Source: Rhodobacter sp. Har01
Lineage (GTDB): Bacteria > Pseudomonadota > Alphaproteobacteria > Rhodobacterales > Rhodobacteraceae
DNA length: 64,000 bases
Reading direction: 5' to 3'
Assembly: GCF_020564565.1 (NCBI RefSeq)
Contig: NZ_JAJCTD010000004.1
Location: 186,001 to 250,000, forward strand
Shown here: positions 35,448 through 44,442 of the stretch, in pieces
How positions within the stretch are numbered: the first letter of the stretch is position 1
Layout of the letters: each line of letters opens with the position of its first letter
The notes under the pieces: generated by a model
What the model was told of the DNA's origin: nothing
The model's database searches: none
What the model saw: the letters and a program-made list of their open reading frames with translations, nothing else
Made by a program: the position numbers and the translations under genes

Positions 35448-36413
35448 ATGCGCAGACGGGCGATGCTGGGCCTTGGAGGGGCGGCGCTTCTGGCGCTTGG
35501 CGCCGGAACAGCGGCCATCGACTACCGGCACAGCCTGCGGGCGGCCCGGCAGGCGATGCGTGCGGCGGGCACGCCGCGGCAGGTTGAAACCCGGCACGGG
35601 CCGCTGGAATACGCCGAGGCGGGGCAAGGTCCGGCCGTCCTGATGCTGCACGGCACCGGCGGCGGCTATGACCAGGGCCTGCTGTTTGCCCGCCGGCTGA
35701 TCGCGGCCGGGTTCCGCGTCATCGCGCCGTCGCGCTTCGGCTATCTCGGCACGCCCTTCCCGGCCGATCCGGGCCCGGAAGCCCAGGCCGACGCCCTGGC
35801 CGACCTGATGCAGACGCTGAAGCTGCCGCGCGCGGCGGTGATCGGAGGGTCCGCCGGGGCGATTCCGGCGCTGGCCTTCGCCCTGCGGCATCCGGGCCGC
35901 ACAACCGCGCTGGTGCCCGTCGTGCCGGCCAGCTTCGTGCCCGGACGGCCGTCGCCGCCGCCGCCCAATGCCTTTGCGACATGGATGATCGACCGCGGGC
36001 TGCGGTCGGACCTGCTGGTCTGGGCCGGGCTGAGGCTGGCCGAAGACCGGATGATCGCCACCCTGCTGGCCACCGACCCCGCATTGGTCCGGGCCGCCTC
36101 GCCGGAGGAACAGGCCCGGGTGCGGGCGATCCTGAACGGCATCCTGCCGGTCAGCCTGAAAGTCCAGGGCCTGCTCAACGACGCCCGCTGGGCCGCCGCC
36201 CCGCCGGACTTTCCGCTGGCCGCGATCACCGCGCCGACGCTGGCGATTTCGGCCAGGGACGACCGCTTCGGCACCGCCGCAGCGGCCGGGCACATTGCCG
36301 CAACGGTGCCGCAGGCCGAGTTGATGATGCTGGAGACCGGCGGTCACGTCTGGGTTGGCCATGACGAACAGGTCATGGCCCGCATCGCCGGCTTCCTGCG
36401 GGCGCAAGCCTGA
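35448..36413 (+). CDS. Alpha/beta hydrolase with N-terminal membrane anchor or signal
   Basis: A 321-residue hydrolase. An N-terminal basic and hydrophobic segment ([20 protein letters not shown]) could be a signal peptide or anchor. It has the oxyanion motif LMLHGTGGG, the nucleophile elbow GGSAGA around residue 145, a late aspartate (SARDDRFG) and the histidine of GGHVWVGH. Substrate unknown. The ATG at 35448 was chosen for AGGAG seven bases upstream. It converges on rpoH with a three-base gap. Confidence 0.82.
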   Translation: MRRRAMLGLGGAALLALGAGTAAIDYRHSLRAARQAMRAAGTPRQVETRHGPLEYAEAGQGPAVLMLHGTGGGYDQGLLFARRLIAAGFRVIAPSRFGYLGTPFPADPGPEAQADALADLMQTLKLPRAAVIGGSAGAIPALAFALRHPGRTTALVPVVPASFVPGRPSPPPPNAFATWMIDRGLRSDLLVWAGLRLAEDRMIATLLATDPALVRAASPEEQARVRAILNGILPVSLKVQGLLNDARWAAAPPDFPLAAITAPTLAISARDDRFGTAAAAGHIAATVPQAELMMLETGGHVWVGHDEQVMARIAGFLRAQA

Positions 36414-36416
36414 GCT

Positions 36417-37313
36417 TCAGGCCGGCACCACCATGCCCTTGCCGCGCGCCAGTTCCCGCATCTTGGCCTGCAACTTCTCGAACGCCCGCACCTCGATCTG
36501 GCGGATGCGTTCGCGCGACACGCCATAGGCTTCGGACAACTGCTCCAGCGTCACCGGATCGTCGGCCAGGCGGCGCTGCATCAGAACGTCCTTTTCGCGG
36601 TCGTTCAGCACGCCCATTGCCTGCGCCAAGAGGGCGCGGCGGGTGTCGAGTTCGTTCTTCTCGGCATAGGCGCCGGCCTGGTCGCTGTCTTCGTCTTCCA
36701 GCCAGTCCTGCCACTGCGTCGCGCCTTCGCCGTCGCCGCCCACGGTGGCGTTCAGGCTGGCATCGCCGCCCGACAGACGGCGGTTCATCTCGGTCACTTC
36801 GGTTTCCGTCACCGAAAGGTCCTTGGCGATCTGGGCCAGGTTCTCGGGGCGCAGGTCCCCCTCTTCCAGCGCGCCGACCTTGGCCTTGGCCTTGCGCAGG
36901 TTGAAGAACAGCTTCTTCTGCGCGCTGGTGGTGCCCAGCTTGACCAGCGACCACGAGCGCAGGATGTATTCCTGGATCGCCGCCCTGATCCACCACATCG
37001 CATAGGTCGCCAGGCGGAAGCCCTTTTCGGGGTCGAACCGCTTGACCGCCTGCATCAGGCCGACATTGGCCTCTGAGATCACCTCGGCCTGCGGCAGGCC
37101 GTAGCCGCGGTAGCCCATGGCGATCTTGGCGGCCAGACGCAGGTGGCTGGTCACCAGCCGGTGCGCGGCGGCCGGGTCCTGGCGTTCCACCCAGGCCTTG
37201 GCCAGCATGTATTCTTCTTCCGGCTCAAGCAGCGGAAACTTCCGGATTTCCTGCATGTAGCGGTTGAGACCCTGCTCCGGGCTTGGTGCGGGAAGATTTG
37301 CGTAGGTGCTCAT
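36417..37313 (-). CDS. rpoH: RNA polymerase sigma-32 factor (RpoH-I type)
   Basis: A 298-residue heat-shock sigma factor. Region 2 reads HLRLAAKIAMGYRGYGLPQAE through RLATYAMWWIRAAIQEYIL; the RpoH box is QKKLFFNLRK, near the canonical QRKLFFNLRK; region 4 has the helix-turn-helix LEQLSEAYGVSRERIRQIE. It directs RNA polymerase to heat-shock and, in Rhodobacter, singlet-oxygen response genes. Alphaproteobacteria often have a second rpoH; this one has the RpoH-I form. Monocistronic. Confidence 0.96.
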   Translation of the reverse strand: MSTYANLPAPSPEQGLNRYMQEIRKFPLLEPEEEYMLAKAWVERQDPAAAHRLVTSHLRLAAKIAMGYRGYGLPQAEVISEANVGLMQAVKRFDPEKGFRLATYAMWWIRAAIQEYILRSWSLVKLGTTSAQKKLFFNLRKAKAKVGALEEGDLRPENLAQIAKDLSVTETEVTEMNRRLSGGDASLNATVGGDGEGATQWQDWLEDEDSDQAGAYAEKNELDTRRALLAQAMGVLNDREKDVLMQRRLADDPVTLEQLSEAYGVSRERIRQIEVRAFEKLQAKMRELARGKGMVVPA

Positions 37314-37510
37314 TCGTGCCCCCTTTCAGGCCCCGGTGCCATCAGCCCCCGGGACGCGCGGACCGCGTTACCTATGAATCGCGCCGCCTCATTGCAAGAG
37401 GCATCGCACACGCGGCTTAACGCAAGATGACCCATCAGGGTTCCGCTGCAAGCCTGTGTCACCCGTTTCACGCGAATGTCAGAAAGCCTGAGCGTTTTTG
37501 TCAGAATGTT

Positions 37511-39490
37511 TCAGATCGCCACCCGCTCGCCCAGTTCCACCACCCGGTCGCGCGGCAGGTGGTAGAAATCCGTCGGATCGGCCGCAAAGCGGGTCAGCGC
37601 GACGTAGAAGCGGTCCATCAGCAGTTCCAGCCCCCGGCCCGTTGCCACCGCCCGCCTGCGGCCCAGGAAGAAGGTCGAGGTCATCACGTCGAACCGCAGG
37701 CCCGCCTTGCGCGCATGTCCCATGGCGCGGCTGACATTCGGCGTCTCCATGAAGCCGAAACGCAGGGTCAGGCGCAGGAACGCGCCACCCAGGGCCTCGA
37801 CGCTGGCGCGCTCCTCGGCGGTGGCATAGGGCACCCGCAGCGTCTCGACCGTCAGGAACACGGTCTGCTCGTGCAGCACCCGGTTGTGCTTGAGGTTGTG
37901 CAGCAGCGCCGAGGGCACGATGTCGGGGTCGCCGGTCAGGAAAAACCCGGTGCCGGGGATCACGTTCACCGAGGACCCACGCATCGACCGCACGAAGCTG
38001 GCCACCGGCACCGCCAGCTTGTGCACCCGCGCCTTGACCAGTTGCGTGCCGCGCCACCAGGCCCACATCACCAGGCCTACCACCAACGCCGCCAGCACCG
38101 GCACATAGCCGCCGTCCATCAGCTTGGTCAGGTTTGACGCCAGGAACACCCACTCGATCACCGCCACCGGCGCGGCCAGCAGCAGCGCCGCCGGCACCGA
38201 CAGCCGCCCCGAACGCACCAGATACAGCACGCCCAGCACCGTGGTCAGCACCATCGTTCCGGTCACCGCAATGCCGTAAGCCGAGGCCAGCGCCCCCGAG
38301 GACCGGAACCCCAGCACCAGCCACAGCACGCCGCCCAAGAGCAGCCAGTTCACCGAGGGAATGTAGATCTGCCCGCTTTGCCCCTCGGCTGTATGCACGA
38401 TCCGCAGCCTCGGCAGAAAGCCCAGTTGTGCCGCCCCGCGCGCCATCGAGAAGGCGCCCGAGATCACCGCCTGGCTGGCGATCACCGTGGCCGCCGTGGC
38501 CAGACCCACCAGCAAGGGCAGCAGGGCGGCGGGGGCCATGGCAAAGAACGAATCCGAAGCTGCCTCGGGATGCGCCAGCACCAGCGCGCCCTGGCCGAGG
38601 TAGTTCAGCACCAGCGCCGGGAACACCAGCGCGAACCAGGCCGTCATGATCGGCTTGCGGCCGAAATGGCCCAGGTCGGCGTAAAGCGCCTCGCCTCCGG
38701 TCACCGCCAGGAACACCGCCCCCAGCACCACGAAGGCCACGCCGGTGTGGTGGACCAGGAACTGCCCGCCCCAGACCGGGCTGAAGGCCGAGATCACCCA
38801 GGGGGTCTCGGCCATGTGCCACAGGCCAAGGCCCGCCAGCGCCAGGAACCAGACCACCGTGACCGGCCCGAACAGCCGCGCCACGCTGGCCGTGCCGCGC
38901 CGTTGCCCGAAGAACAGCGCCACCAGGATGCCGATGGTGATCGGCAGGACGTAGCTTTCCATGGCCGGCAGGATCAGTTCCGTCCCCTCGACCGCCGACA
39001 AGACCGAGATCGCCGGCGTGATCGCCGCGTCGCCGGCAAACAGCGCCGCCCCGGCGATCGCCAGCAGCAGCACCGGAATCGACCGCTTTCCGGCCGCCAG
39101 CCGCACCAGCGTATACAACGCCAGAATGCCGCCCTCGCCCCGGTTGTCGGCGCGCAGCAGGGCGAAGACATACTTGACCGTGACGATCAGGAGCAGCGTC
39201 CAGATCAGCAGCGACAGGATGCCCAGCACCTCGGGCGGGCCGGGCTGGGCCACGCCGGTTGCCCGCAGGGCCTCGCGGAAGGCATAGATCGGCGAGGTGC
39301 CGATGTCGCCATAAACCACGCCGATGGCGCCCAGCGTCAGCGCAAGATGGCCCTGATGCGCGGCCTCGTCCTGGTGAATGTCGGTCGGTGCTTCGGCTTC
39401 GGCCTTCAGGTAGTCGGCAATGTCAAGTGCCTCTTCGTCGAACAGCGGCAGCGACATCTGGTCCGCGATGCGGACAGGGTCGTGAATCAT
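37511..39490 (-). CDS. kup: Kup/TrkD low-affinity potassium uptake protein
   Basis: A 659-residue transporter with about 12 hydrophobic segments, the N-terminal family motif GDIGTSPIYAFREAL, and a hydrophilic C-terminal domain of about 180 residues. It imports K+ with protons. The ATG at 39490 has GGTGGA upstream; a longer reading adds glycine/proline-rich residues across a G9 tract and is unlikely. The 253-base gap upstream holds only that tract and low-complexity sequence. Confidence 0.95.
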   Translation of the reverse strand: MIHDPVRIADQMSLPLFDEEALDIADYLKAEAEAPTDIHQDEAAHQGHLALTLGAIGVVYGDIGTSPIYAFREALRATGVAQPGPPEVLGILSLLIWTLLLIVTVKYVFALLRADNRGEGGILALYTLVRLAAGKRSIPVLLLAIAGAALFAGDAAITPAISVLSAVEGTELILPAMESYVLPITIGILVALFFGQRRGTASVARLFGPVTVVWFLALAGLGLWHMAETPWVISAFSPVWGGQFLVHHTGVAFVVLGAVFLAVTGGEALYADLGHFGRKPIMTAWFALVFPALVLNYLGQGALVLAHPEAASDSFFAMAPAALLPLLVGLATAATVIASQAVISGAFSMARGAAQLGFLPRLRIVHTAEGQSGQIYIPSVNWLLLGGVLWLVLGFRSSGALASAYGIAVTGTMVLTTVLGVLYLVRSGRLSVPAALLLAAPVAVIEWVFLASNLTKLMDGGYVPVLAALVVGLVMWAWWRGTQLVKARVHKLAVPVASFVRSMRGSSVNVIPGTGFFLTGDPDIVPSALLHNLKHNRVLHEQTVFLTVETLRVPYATAEERASVEALGGAFLRLTLRFGFMETPNVSRAMGHARKAGLRFDVMTSTFFLGRRRAVATGRGLELLMDRFYVALTRFAADPTDFYHLPRDRVVELGERVAI

Positions 39491-39743
39491 GGAAATCCAC
39501 CATGAAAGGGAATGGGCAGGGATTGTGTGGGGGGGGGCCGGACCTGCCATGCCCGCCATGAACGGGCGTCCGCAGGCACTGCGTCATCCGGCCATGCCCC
39601 CGGGGCAGCAGGGGCGATCGGAAACTCCGACTCCATCACCGGCCGCGCCGGCACAAAGGCATATTGCGACTCTCGCGATACGCTTGCAAGCCAAGGCCCC
39701 GAAGGCGTGCCTTTGCGGCCCCCGCGACGCCGAACGGAAAGCC

Positions 39744-40808
39744 TTAGCCCGCCCCCCGCAAGGCCGCGATCAGCCCCGCCATGTCGGCCGGCAAGGGGGC
39801 GGCAAAGTCCAGCCGGGCGCCGGTCACCGGGTGGTGGAACCCCAGCGTCGCCGCATGCAGCGCCTGCCGCGGAAAGCCCATGCCCGCGGCCGCCCCGTCG
39901 CCCAGAACCCGCACCGACAGGGTGCGCTTCCCGCCATAGACCGGGTCGCCCAGCAGCCCGTGCCCGGCATGCGCTAGATGCACCCGGATCTGGTGCGTCC
40001 GCCCGGTCTCAAGCCAGCACTCGACCAGCGCCGCCTGGTCGGCAAAGCCTTCCACCACCCGCAGCCGCGTTACCGCGTGCCGGCCATCGGGCGGCCAGAC
40101 CACCGCCTGCCGCTGCCGGTCGGTGCGGTGCCGCGCCAGGTTTGTCGCGATGCGCAGGATGCCCCCCGCCTCGGCGCTGACCCCGCGGGTGCCGCGCAGC
40201 CGAGGATCGGTCGCCGTGGGCACGCCATGCACCACCGCCAGATAGTGCCGCGTCACCGAATGCGCCGCGAACTGCGCCGCCAGCCCCTGATGCGCCCGGT
40301 CGGTCTTGGCCACCACCAGCAAGCCACTGGTATCCTTGTCGATCCGGTGCACGATCCCCGGCCGCCTGGCCCCGCCGATGCCCGACAGGCTGTCGCCGCA
40401 GTGGTGCAGCAGCGCGTTCACCAGCGTCCCGGACGGAGACCCCGGCGCCGGATGCACCACCATGCCCGCCGGCTTGTCGATCACGATCAGATCGGCGTCC
40501 TCGTGGACCACCACCAGCGGGATCGCCTCCGGCTGCGCCTCGATCTCGACCGCCGCCGTCCGGCGGATCGTCCAGACCTGCCCCGGCGCCGCCTTTGCCT
40601 TCTGGTCGCGCACCACCGCGCCGTCCCGGCTGACCGCGCCCTCTTCGATCAGCCGCGCGATCTGCGACCGCGACAGCGCCGCTGCCTCTGGCACCGCGGC
40701 CGCAAGCGCCTTATCAAGGCGGGCAGGCGCGTCGGGGCCCAGCGTCACCGTCACCACAGTCGGCGCCACCCGGGCGTCGTCGTCATCGTCGAAAGGTTCG
40801 TCCGCCAT
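39744..40808 (-). CDS. rluD: RluA-family 23S rRNA pseudouridine synthase (RluD-like)
   Basis: A 354-residue enzyme with an N-terminal S4 RNA-binding domain (ARLDKALAAAVPEAAALSRS) and the RluA-type catalytic domain carrying HRIDKDTSGLLVVAKT (catalytic aspartate) and RTHQIRVHLAHAGHGLLGDP. It probably modifies helix 69 of 23S rRNA. GGGAG lies upstream, inside the divergent gene. Its start codon and that of the divergent gene overlap within CATG at 40806-40809. Confidence 0.93.
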   Translation of the reverse strand: MADEPFDDDDDARVAPTVVTVTLGPDAPARLDKALAAAVPEAAALSRSQIARLIEEGAVSRDGAVVRDQKAKAAPGQVWTIRRTAAVEIEAQPEAIPLVVVHEDADLIVIDKPAGMVVHPAPGSPSGTLVNALLHHCGDSLSGIGGARRPGIVHRIDKDTSGLLVVAKTDRAHQGLAAQFAAHSVTRHYLAVVHGVPTATDPRLRGTRGVSAEAGGILRIATNLARHRTDRQRQAVVWPPDGRHAVTRLRVVEGFADQAALVECWLETGRTHQIRVHLAHAGHGLLGDPVYGGKRTLSVRVLGDGAAAGMGFPRQALHAATLGFHHPVTGARLDFAAPLPADMAGLIAALRGAG

Positions 40809-41118
40809 GGCCGCTCCCGAAGAGGGCTCGCTTCCGCCCTCGCTCCGCATCCTGAAAGGACTGGTGATCCTGCTCACCGTTTCCATGATCGTCGCCGTCT
40901 TAACGGTGGTGTTCCTGCTTGTCACCCGGATGCCGAAGGCCTTCACCAGCCTGCCGAAGCTGCCCGAAAGCGTGGTGCTGCCCGCGGGCGAGACGGCCGA
41001 GGCGATCACCTTCGGCAAGACCTGGTTCGCCGTGGTCACCACATCGGGGCGGCTGCTGGTCTATTCCGACACCGGAAAACTTCGTCAGGATGTGACGCCA
41101 TCCCCTTCGGAAGACTGA
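40807..41118 (+). CDS. Small single-helix membrane protein (DUF6476-like)
   Basis: A 103-residue protein: acidic N-terminus, one hydrophobic helix (about residues 17-41), then a soluble part ending in an acidic PSPSED tail. Rhodobacteraceae carry such a gene opposite rluD (DUF6476 by memory). Its ATG overlaps the rluD ATG in CATG; only AAAGG ten bases upstream could serve as ribosome site. Its 3' end overlaps cbiZ by 34 bases, convergently. Confidence 0.75.
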   Translation: MAAPEEGSLPPSLRILKGLVILLTVSMIVAVLTVVFLLVTRMPKAFTSLPKLPESVVLPAGETAEAITFGKTWFAVVTTSGRLLVYSDTGKLRQDVTPSPSED

Positions 41119-41765
41119 GTTTTCCGCTTGGCGTCGCGCCAGCGCCGCCAGTCGGCGGCCGACCGCGCCACCACCTCGCGCACCGCCGCCCCCACCGCCT
41201 CGCCCACCGCCGTGTGCAGCCCGGCATAGCGCGCCTCGCCCGGCGGGCAGGCCAGCGCAGTGCAATCGGTGCCGGTGCCGCTGGCAAGGCCGGTCGCCAG
41301 CGGCAGGCCCAGTTCGACCAGCGCCGCCGTCCGGGCCTGCACGGCGATGGTCAACGCCTCAAGCTGCGCGGCTTCGGTCAGGGCGGCATCCACCGCCACC
41401 AGCAGGTTGATCGTGCCATAGTCCGCCGGGTGCCAGGGCAGCCGCCGCCCCACGCTTTCGGCATTCGAAAGGCCCAGCGTCACCATCGCCTGTGCGGTGA
41501 CTCCCTCCACCGTGCTGCGGGCCTGATCCCAGGTGCCGACATCGCGAGAGGTCAGCATCCCCACCGCCCCCGGCGCCCGCTGCATCTGCCCGGCGAACCA
41601 GCTTTCGGCATCGAACCCGGGGGTCAGATCGGCATTCCGCACCTCGCGCCACAGGACGTGGTCGGTCAGCCGATACCCCGCGCCAAAGGGCGCATGCGAC
41701 AGCACGCGCATCGGCCGGGCCAGCCGGGCAATCAGCCAGGGCCGCTCAAGCGTGACCGCGATCAC
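41085..41765 (-). CDS. cbiZ: Adenosylcobinamide amidohydrolase
   Basis: A 226-residue CbiZ. The enzyme cleaves the aminopropanol arm of adenosylcobinamide or of pseudocobalamins to adenosylcobyric acid, letting the cell rebuild cobalamin with its preferred lower ligand; this is known from Rhodobacter sphaeroides. Family features are LTSRDVGTW, VTLGLSNAESVG and INLLVAVDAALTEAA. It overlaps btuD by four bases and is the last gene of the riboswitch-controlled operon. Confidence 0.9.
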   Translation of the reverse strand: MIAVTLERPWLIARLARPMRVLSHAPFGAGYRLTDHVLWREVRNADLTPGFDAESWFAGQMQRAPGAVGMLTSRDVGTWDQARSTVEGVTAQAMVTLGLSNAESVGRRLPWHPADYGTINLLVAVDAALTEAAQLEALTIAVQARTAALVELGLPLATGLASGTGTDCTALACPPGEARYAGLHTAVGEAVGAAVREVVARSAADWRRWRDAKRKTQSSEGDGVTS

Positions 41766-42505
41766 CGCACCAGCCCCATCGGCTGGAACACCGGCCCGTC
41801 CTCAGTTTCGGCGTGGAAGCCCCTGATTCCGAATACTTCCGCCAGAGTCTCATCGGTCAGCACCGCGCGCGGCGGGCCATCGGCCACCAGCCGCCCCCGA
41901 TGCATCAGGATCAACCGCGAACAGTGCCGCGCCGCCAGCCCCAGGTCGTGGATCGAGGCGACCACGCCCCGCCCCTCGGCCGCCAGGTCGGCAAAGACCT
42001 GCATGGTGCGGATCTGCGCCTCGGGGTCCAGCCCGGCCACCGGCTCATCCGCCAGGAGCAGCGGAGTCTCCTGCGCCAGGGCCCGGGCGATCAGCACCCG
42101 CGCCTGTTCGCCCCCCGACAGTGCGGTGGCGCTGCGGTCGCGAAAACTGGTCAGACCCATGCGGACCAGCGCCCGCGTCACCGCCGGGTCGGCGGGGTCG
42201 GCCGTGCCGTGCGGGCTGCGGCCCAGCGCCACCAGAACCTCGACGCTGACCGGCCAGGCGATCTCGCGTCCCTGCGGCAGGAAGGCGGCGGCCTTGGCCC
42301 GGGCCAGCGGCGGCAGGGCGGCGAGCGACGAATGGCCGGTGCCCGGCAGCAGCCCCAGCGCACCGCGCAGCAGGCTGGTCTTGCCGGCCCCGTTGGGGCC
42401 GAGGAGGCCGATGAACTCGCCCGCGCCGATGGTCAGGCTGACGTCGTCGACCACCGGGCACGCGCCGCGACGGATGGTTAGGTTTTCTAACGAAAGCAGG
42501 GTCAT
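41762..42505 (-). CDS. btuD: Cobalamin ABC transporter ATP-binding protein
   Basis: A 247-residue ABC ATPase: Walker A GPNGAGKTS (36-44), signature LSGGEQARV, Walker B LLLADEPVAGLD, and an H-loop in SIHDLGLAARHC. It powers BtuCD import of cobalamin across the inner membrane. It overlaps btuC upstream and cbiZ downstream by four bases each. The family also includes iron-siderophore and heme ATPases; the riboswitch and cbiZ favour cobalamin. Confidence 0.92.
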   Translation of the reverse strand: MTLLSLENLTIRRGACPVVDDVSLTIGAGEFIGLLGPNGAGKTSLLRGALGLLPGTGHSSLAALPPLARAKAAAFLPQGREIAWPVSVEVLVALGRSPHGTADPADPAVTRALVRMGLTSFRDRSATALSGGEQARVLIARALAQETPLLLADEPVAGLDPEAQIRTMQVFADLAAEGRGVVASIHDLGLAARHCSRLILMHRGRLVADGPPRAVLTDETLAEVFGIRGFHAETEDGPVFQPMGLVR

Positions 42506-43485
42506 GCCTCGACCCTCCGCATCCGCCAGATCAGGTGCAGAAAGAACGGAGCACCCACCAGCGCGGTCAGGACGCCCAGCTTGAGGTCTTGATCCGGCGC
42601 GACAAGCCGGGTGGCGATATCGGCGGCCAGCAGCATGGCGGCCCCACCCAGGGCCGATGCCGGCAGCAGGCGCGAGGGGCGGGCACCGACCAGCGGGCGC
42701 AAGAGGTGGGGCACCACGAGGCCGACGAAGCCGACCGCCCCGGCAACGGCAACGGCGGCGCCAACGCTGGCGGCGGTGCCCAGGATCAGCGTCAGGCGCA
42801 GGCGGGGCAGGTTCACGCCCAGCGACTGCGCGGCGTCCTCGCCCAGGGTCAGCGCGTCAAGGCCACGGCCAAGGGTCAGAAGCGCGGCCATCCCGGCGGC
42901 CATGAAGGGCGCGGCCAGCCAGACATGGGTCATCGAGCGGTCGGCCAGCGAGCCCATCATCCAGTAGACGATTTCCATCGCCGCAAAGGGGTTTGGCGAC
43001 AGGTTCAGCACCAGCGAGGTCAGCGCCGAGGTCAGCGCCGACAGCGCGATACCGGCCAGGATCAGCGCCAGCGCCCCGCCACGCGGACCGGCAAGAAGCA
43101 GGATCAGCAGCACCGAAAGCCCCGCGCCGGTCAACGCAGACAACGGCAGCGCCAGCGGCAGGGCGGCGGCAAGGCCGGTCTGCAGGGCCAGAACCGCGCC
43201 CAGGGCGGCGGATGAAGACACGCCGATAAGGCCCGGTTCTGCAAGGGGATTTCGCAAGTACCCCTGCATCGCCGCGCCGGACAGCCCCAGCACCGCCCCG
43301 GCCAGCAGGCCCAGGATCGCGCGCGGCAGACGGATCTCTCGCATCACCAGAACCACGGCGTCGCCGTCGCCCCGGAACAGGGCGCGGAGCGAGTCCCCCA
43401 GGCCCAGGCCGGCCGGGCCGATCAGCAGCGAGGCCGCAAAAAGCGCCGCCACCAGCAAGGCCAGGGCCGGCAGGACCGGCTTCAT
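42502..43485 (-). CDS. btuC: Cobalamin ABC transporter permease
   Basis: A 327-residue FecCD-family permease with about nine or ten membrane segments and the ATPase-contact region QSLGVNLPRLRL. Conserved FVGLVVPHLLRPLVG and GVSSSAALGAVLAL are present. It forms the BtuC pore. The start overlaps the btuF stop by four bases. Confidence 0.93.
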   Translation of the reverse strand: MKPVLPALALLVAALFAASLLIGPAGLGLGDSLRALFRGDGDAVVLVMREIRLPRAILGLLAGAVLGLSGAAMQGYLRNPLAEPGLIGVSSSAALGAVLALQTGLAAALPLALPLSALTGAGLSVLLILLLAGPRGGALALILAGIALSALTSALTSLVLNLSPNPFAAMEIVYWMMGSLADRSMTHVWLAAPFMAAGMAALLTLGRGLDALTLGEDAAQSLGVNLPRLRLTLILGTAASVGAAVAVAGAVGFVGLVVPHLLRPLVGARPSRLLPASALGGAAMLLAADIATRLVAPDQDLKLGVLTALVGAPFFLHLIWRMRRVEA

Positions 43486-44384
43486 TCCAGCGCCTCGCGG
43501 GCGGCCTTCATGCCGGCCACGGCGCGCAGGATATGCGGCGTGCCGCAGACCCAGTCGGCATCGGAACTGGCTGATATTCCAGCCTTTTCGCGAACCTTGG
43601 CCAGCGCGGGATGATCCAGGATCTCCTCGGACCGCGAGGCGCCGGGATAGGGCACCGAGGTCACCACCACCTGCGGGCGGGCCATCACCAGACGCTCAAG
43701 CGGCAGGATGCCGCCGCCGGTCAGCCCCGCCGTGGCGCCGACGTTCGAGAACCCGGTGTGGGCCAGAACGTCGTTCGCCAGCGTCCCATCTCCGGTGGTG
43801 TAGCCGTTCGGATAATACAGCGCGGCGGTCGCCGGGGGCAGGTCGACGGCCAGCGCGGCCAGCCCGGCGGCGAAGTCGGCGGCCAGCTTGCGGGCGGCGT
43901 CTTCGCGGCCAAGAGCTTGGCCGACAATGAGAATCTGTTCAGGCACCTGATCCAGCGAGGTCACCGGCGGCACCTGCACGACCCTGACCCCCAGCCGCCG
44001 CAGCAGGTCAACCGAGCCAAGCGCGGTGTAGGTTCCGGCCAACACCAGATCGGGGCGCATCAGGAACACCTCTTCGGCGCCGCCGCGGTTGGCAGGGTAG
44101 GCCGCGGCCTGATCCACCATCGACGACGACAGCGGGTCCGAGGCCAGCACGCTGACCGAGACCAGTTGCCCGGGGGCGGCCAGCAGCATTGCCAACTGGT
44201 CGGTGCAGAGGTTCATCGACACGACGCGGGCGGGGGCCTCGGCCAGCGCCGGGGGTGCCCCGCAAACCATTGCGAGCACTGCGGTCATGGCCAGGACGCC
44301 AGGCATCGCCCAGGTCGGCACGGCGTCTTGCAGACGCGGGACAAACGTCAGGCTGTGGCAGCCGCCGTGCCTTGCGTTGGTCAT
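43482..44384 (-). CDS. btuF: Periplasmic cobalamin-binding protein
   Basis: A 300-residue helical-backbone binding protein of the BtuF/FepB class: the mature part opens with PARVVSMNLCTDQLAMLLA and keeps the two-lobe pattern (PDLVLAGTYT, ARPQVVVTSVPYPG). The start is uncertain. ATG at 44384 follows a G-rich stretch but gives an unusually long pre-signal region; ATG at 44306 would give a normal signal peptide ending ALA-EAP, but without a clear ribosome site. It lies 58 bases after btuB. Confidence 0.88.
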   Translation of the reverse strand: MTNARHGGCHSLTFVPRLQDAVPTWAMPGVLAMTAVLAMVCGAPPALAEAPARVVSMNLCTDQLAMLLAAPGQLVSVSVLASDPLSSSMVDQAAAYPANRGGAEEVFLMRPDLVLAGTYTALGSVDLLRRLGVRVVQVPPVTSLDQVPEQILIVGQALGREDAARKLAADFAAGLAALAVDLPPATAALYYPNGYTTGDGTLANDVLAHTGFSNVGATAGLTGGGILPLERLVMARPQVVVTSVPYPGASRSEEILDHPALAKVREKAGISASSDADWVCGTPHILRAVAGMKAAREALE

Positions 44385-44442
44385 TTTGCCGCCCCCCTGA
44401 TTCGGCGCCGGGCGAGGCCAGTCCCCGCCCGGCCGCAAATGC

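Noticed and set aside
37314..37510. rpoH promoter TTGCAA-N17-TAGGTA
   Set aside because: The -10 match is poor and no second feature supports it.
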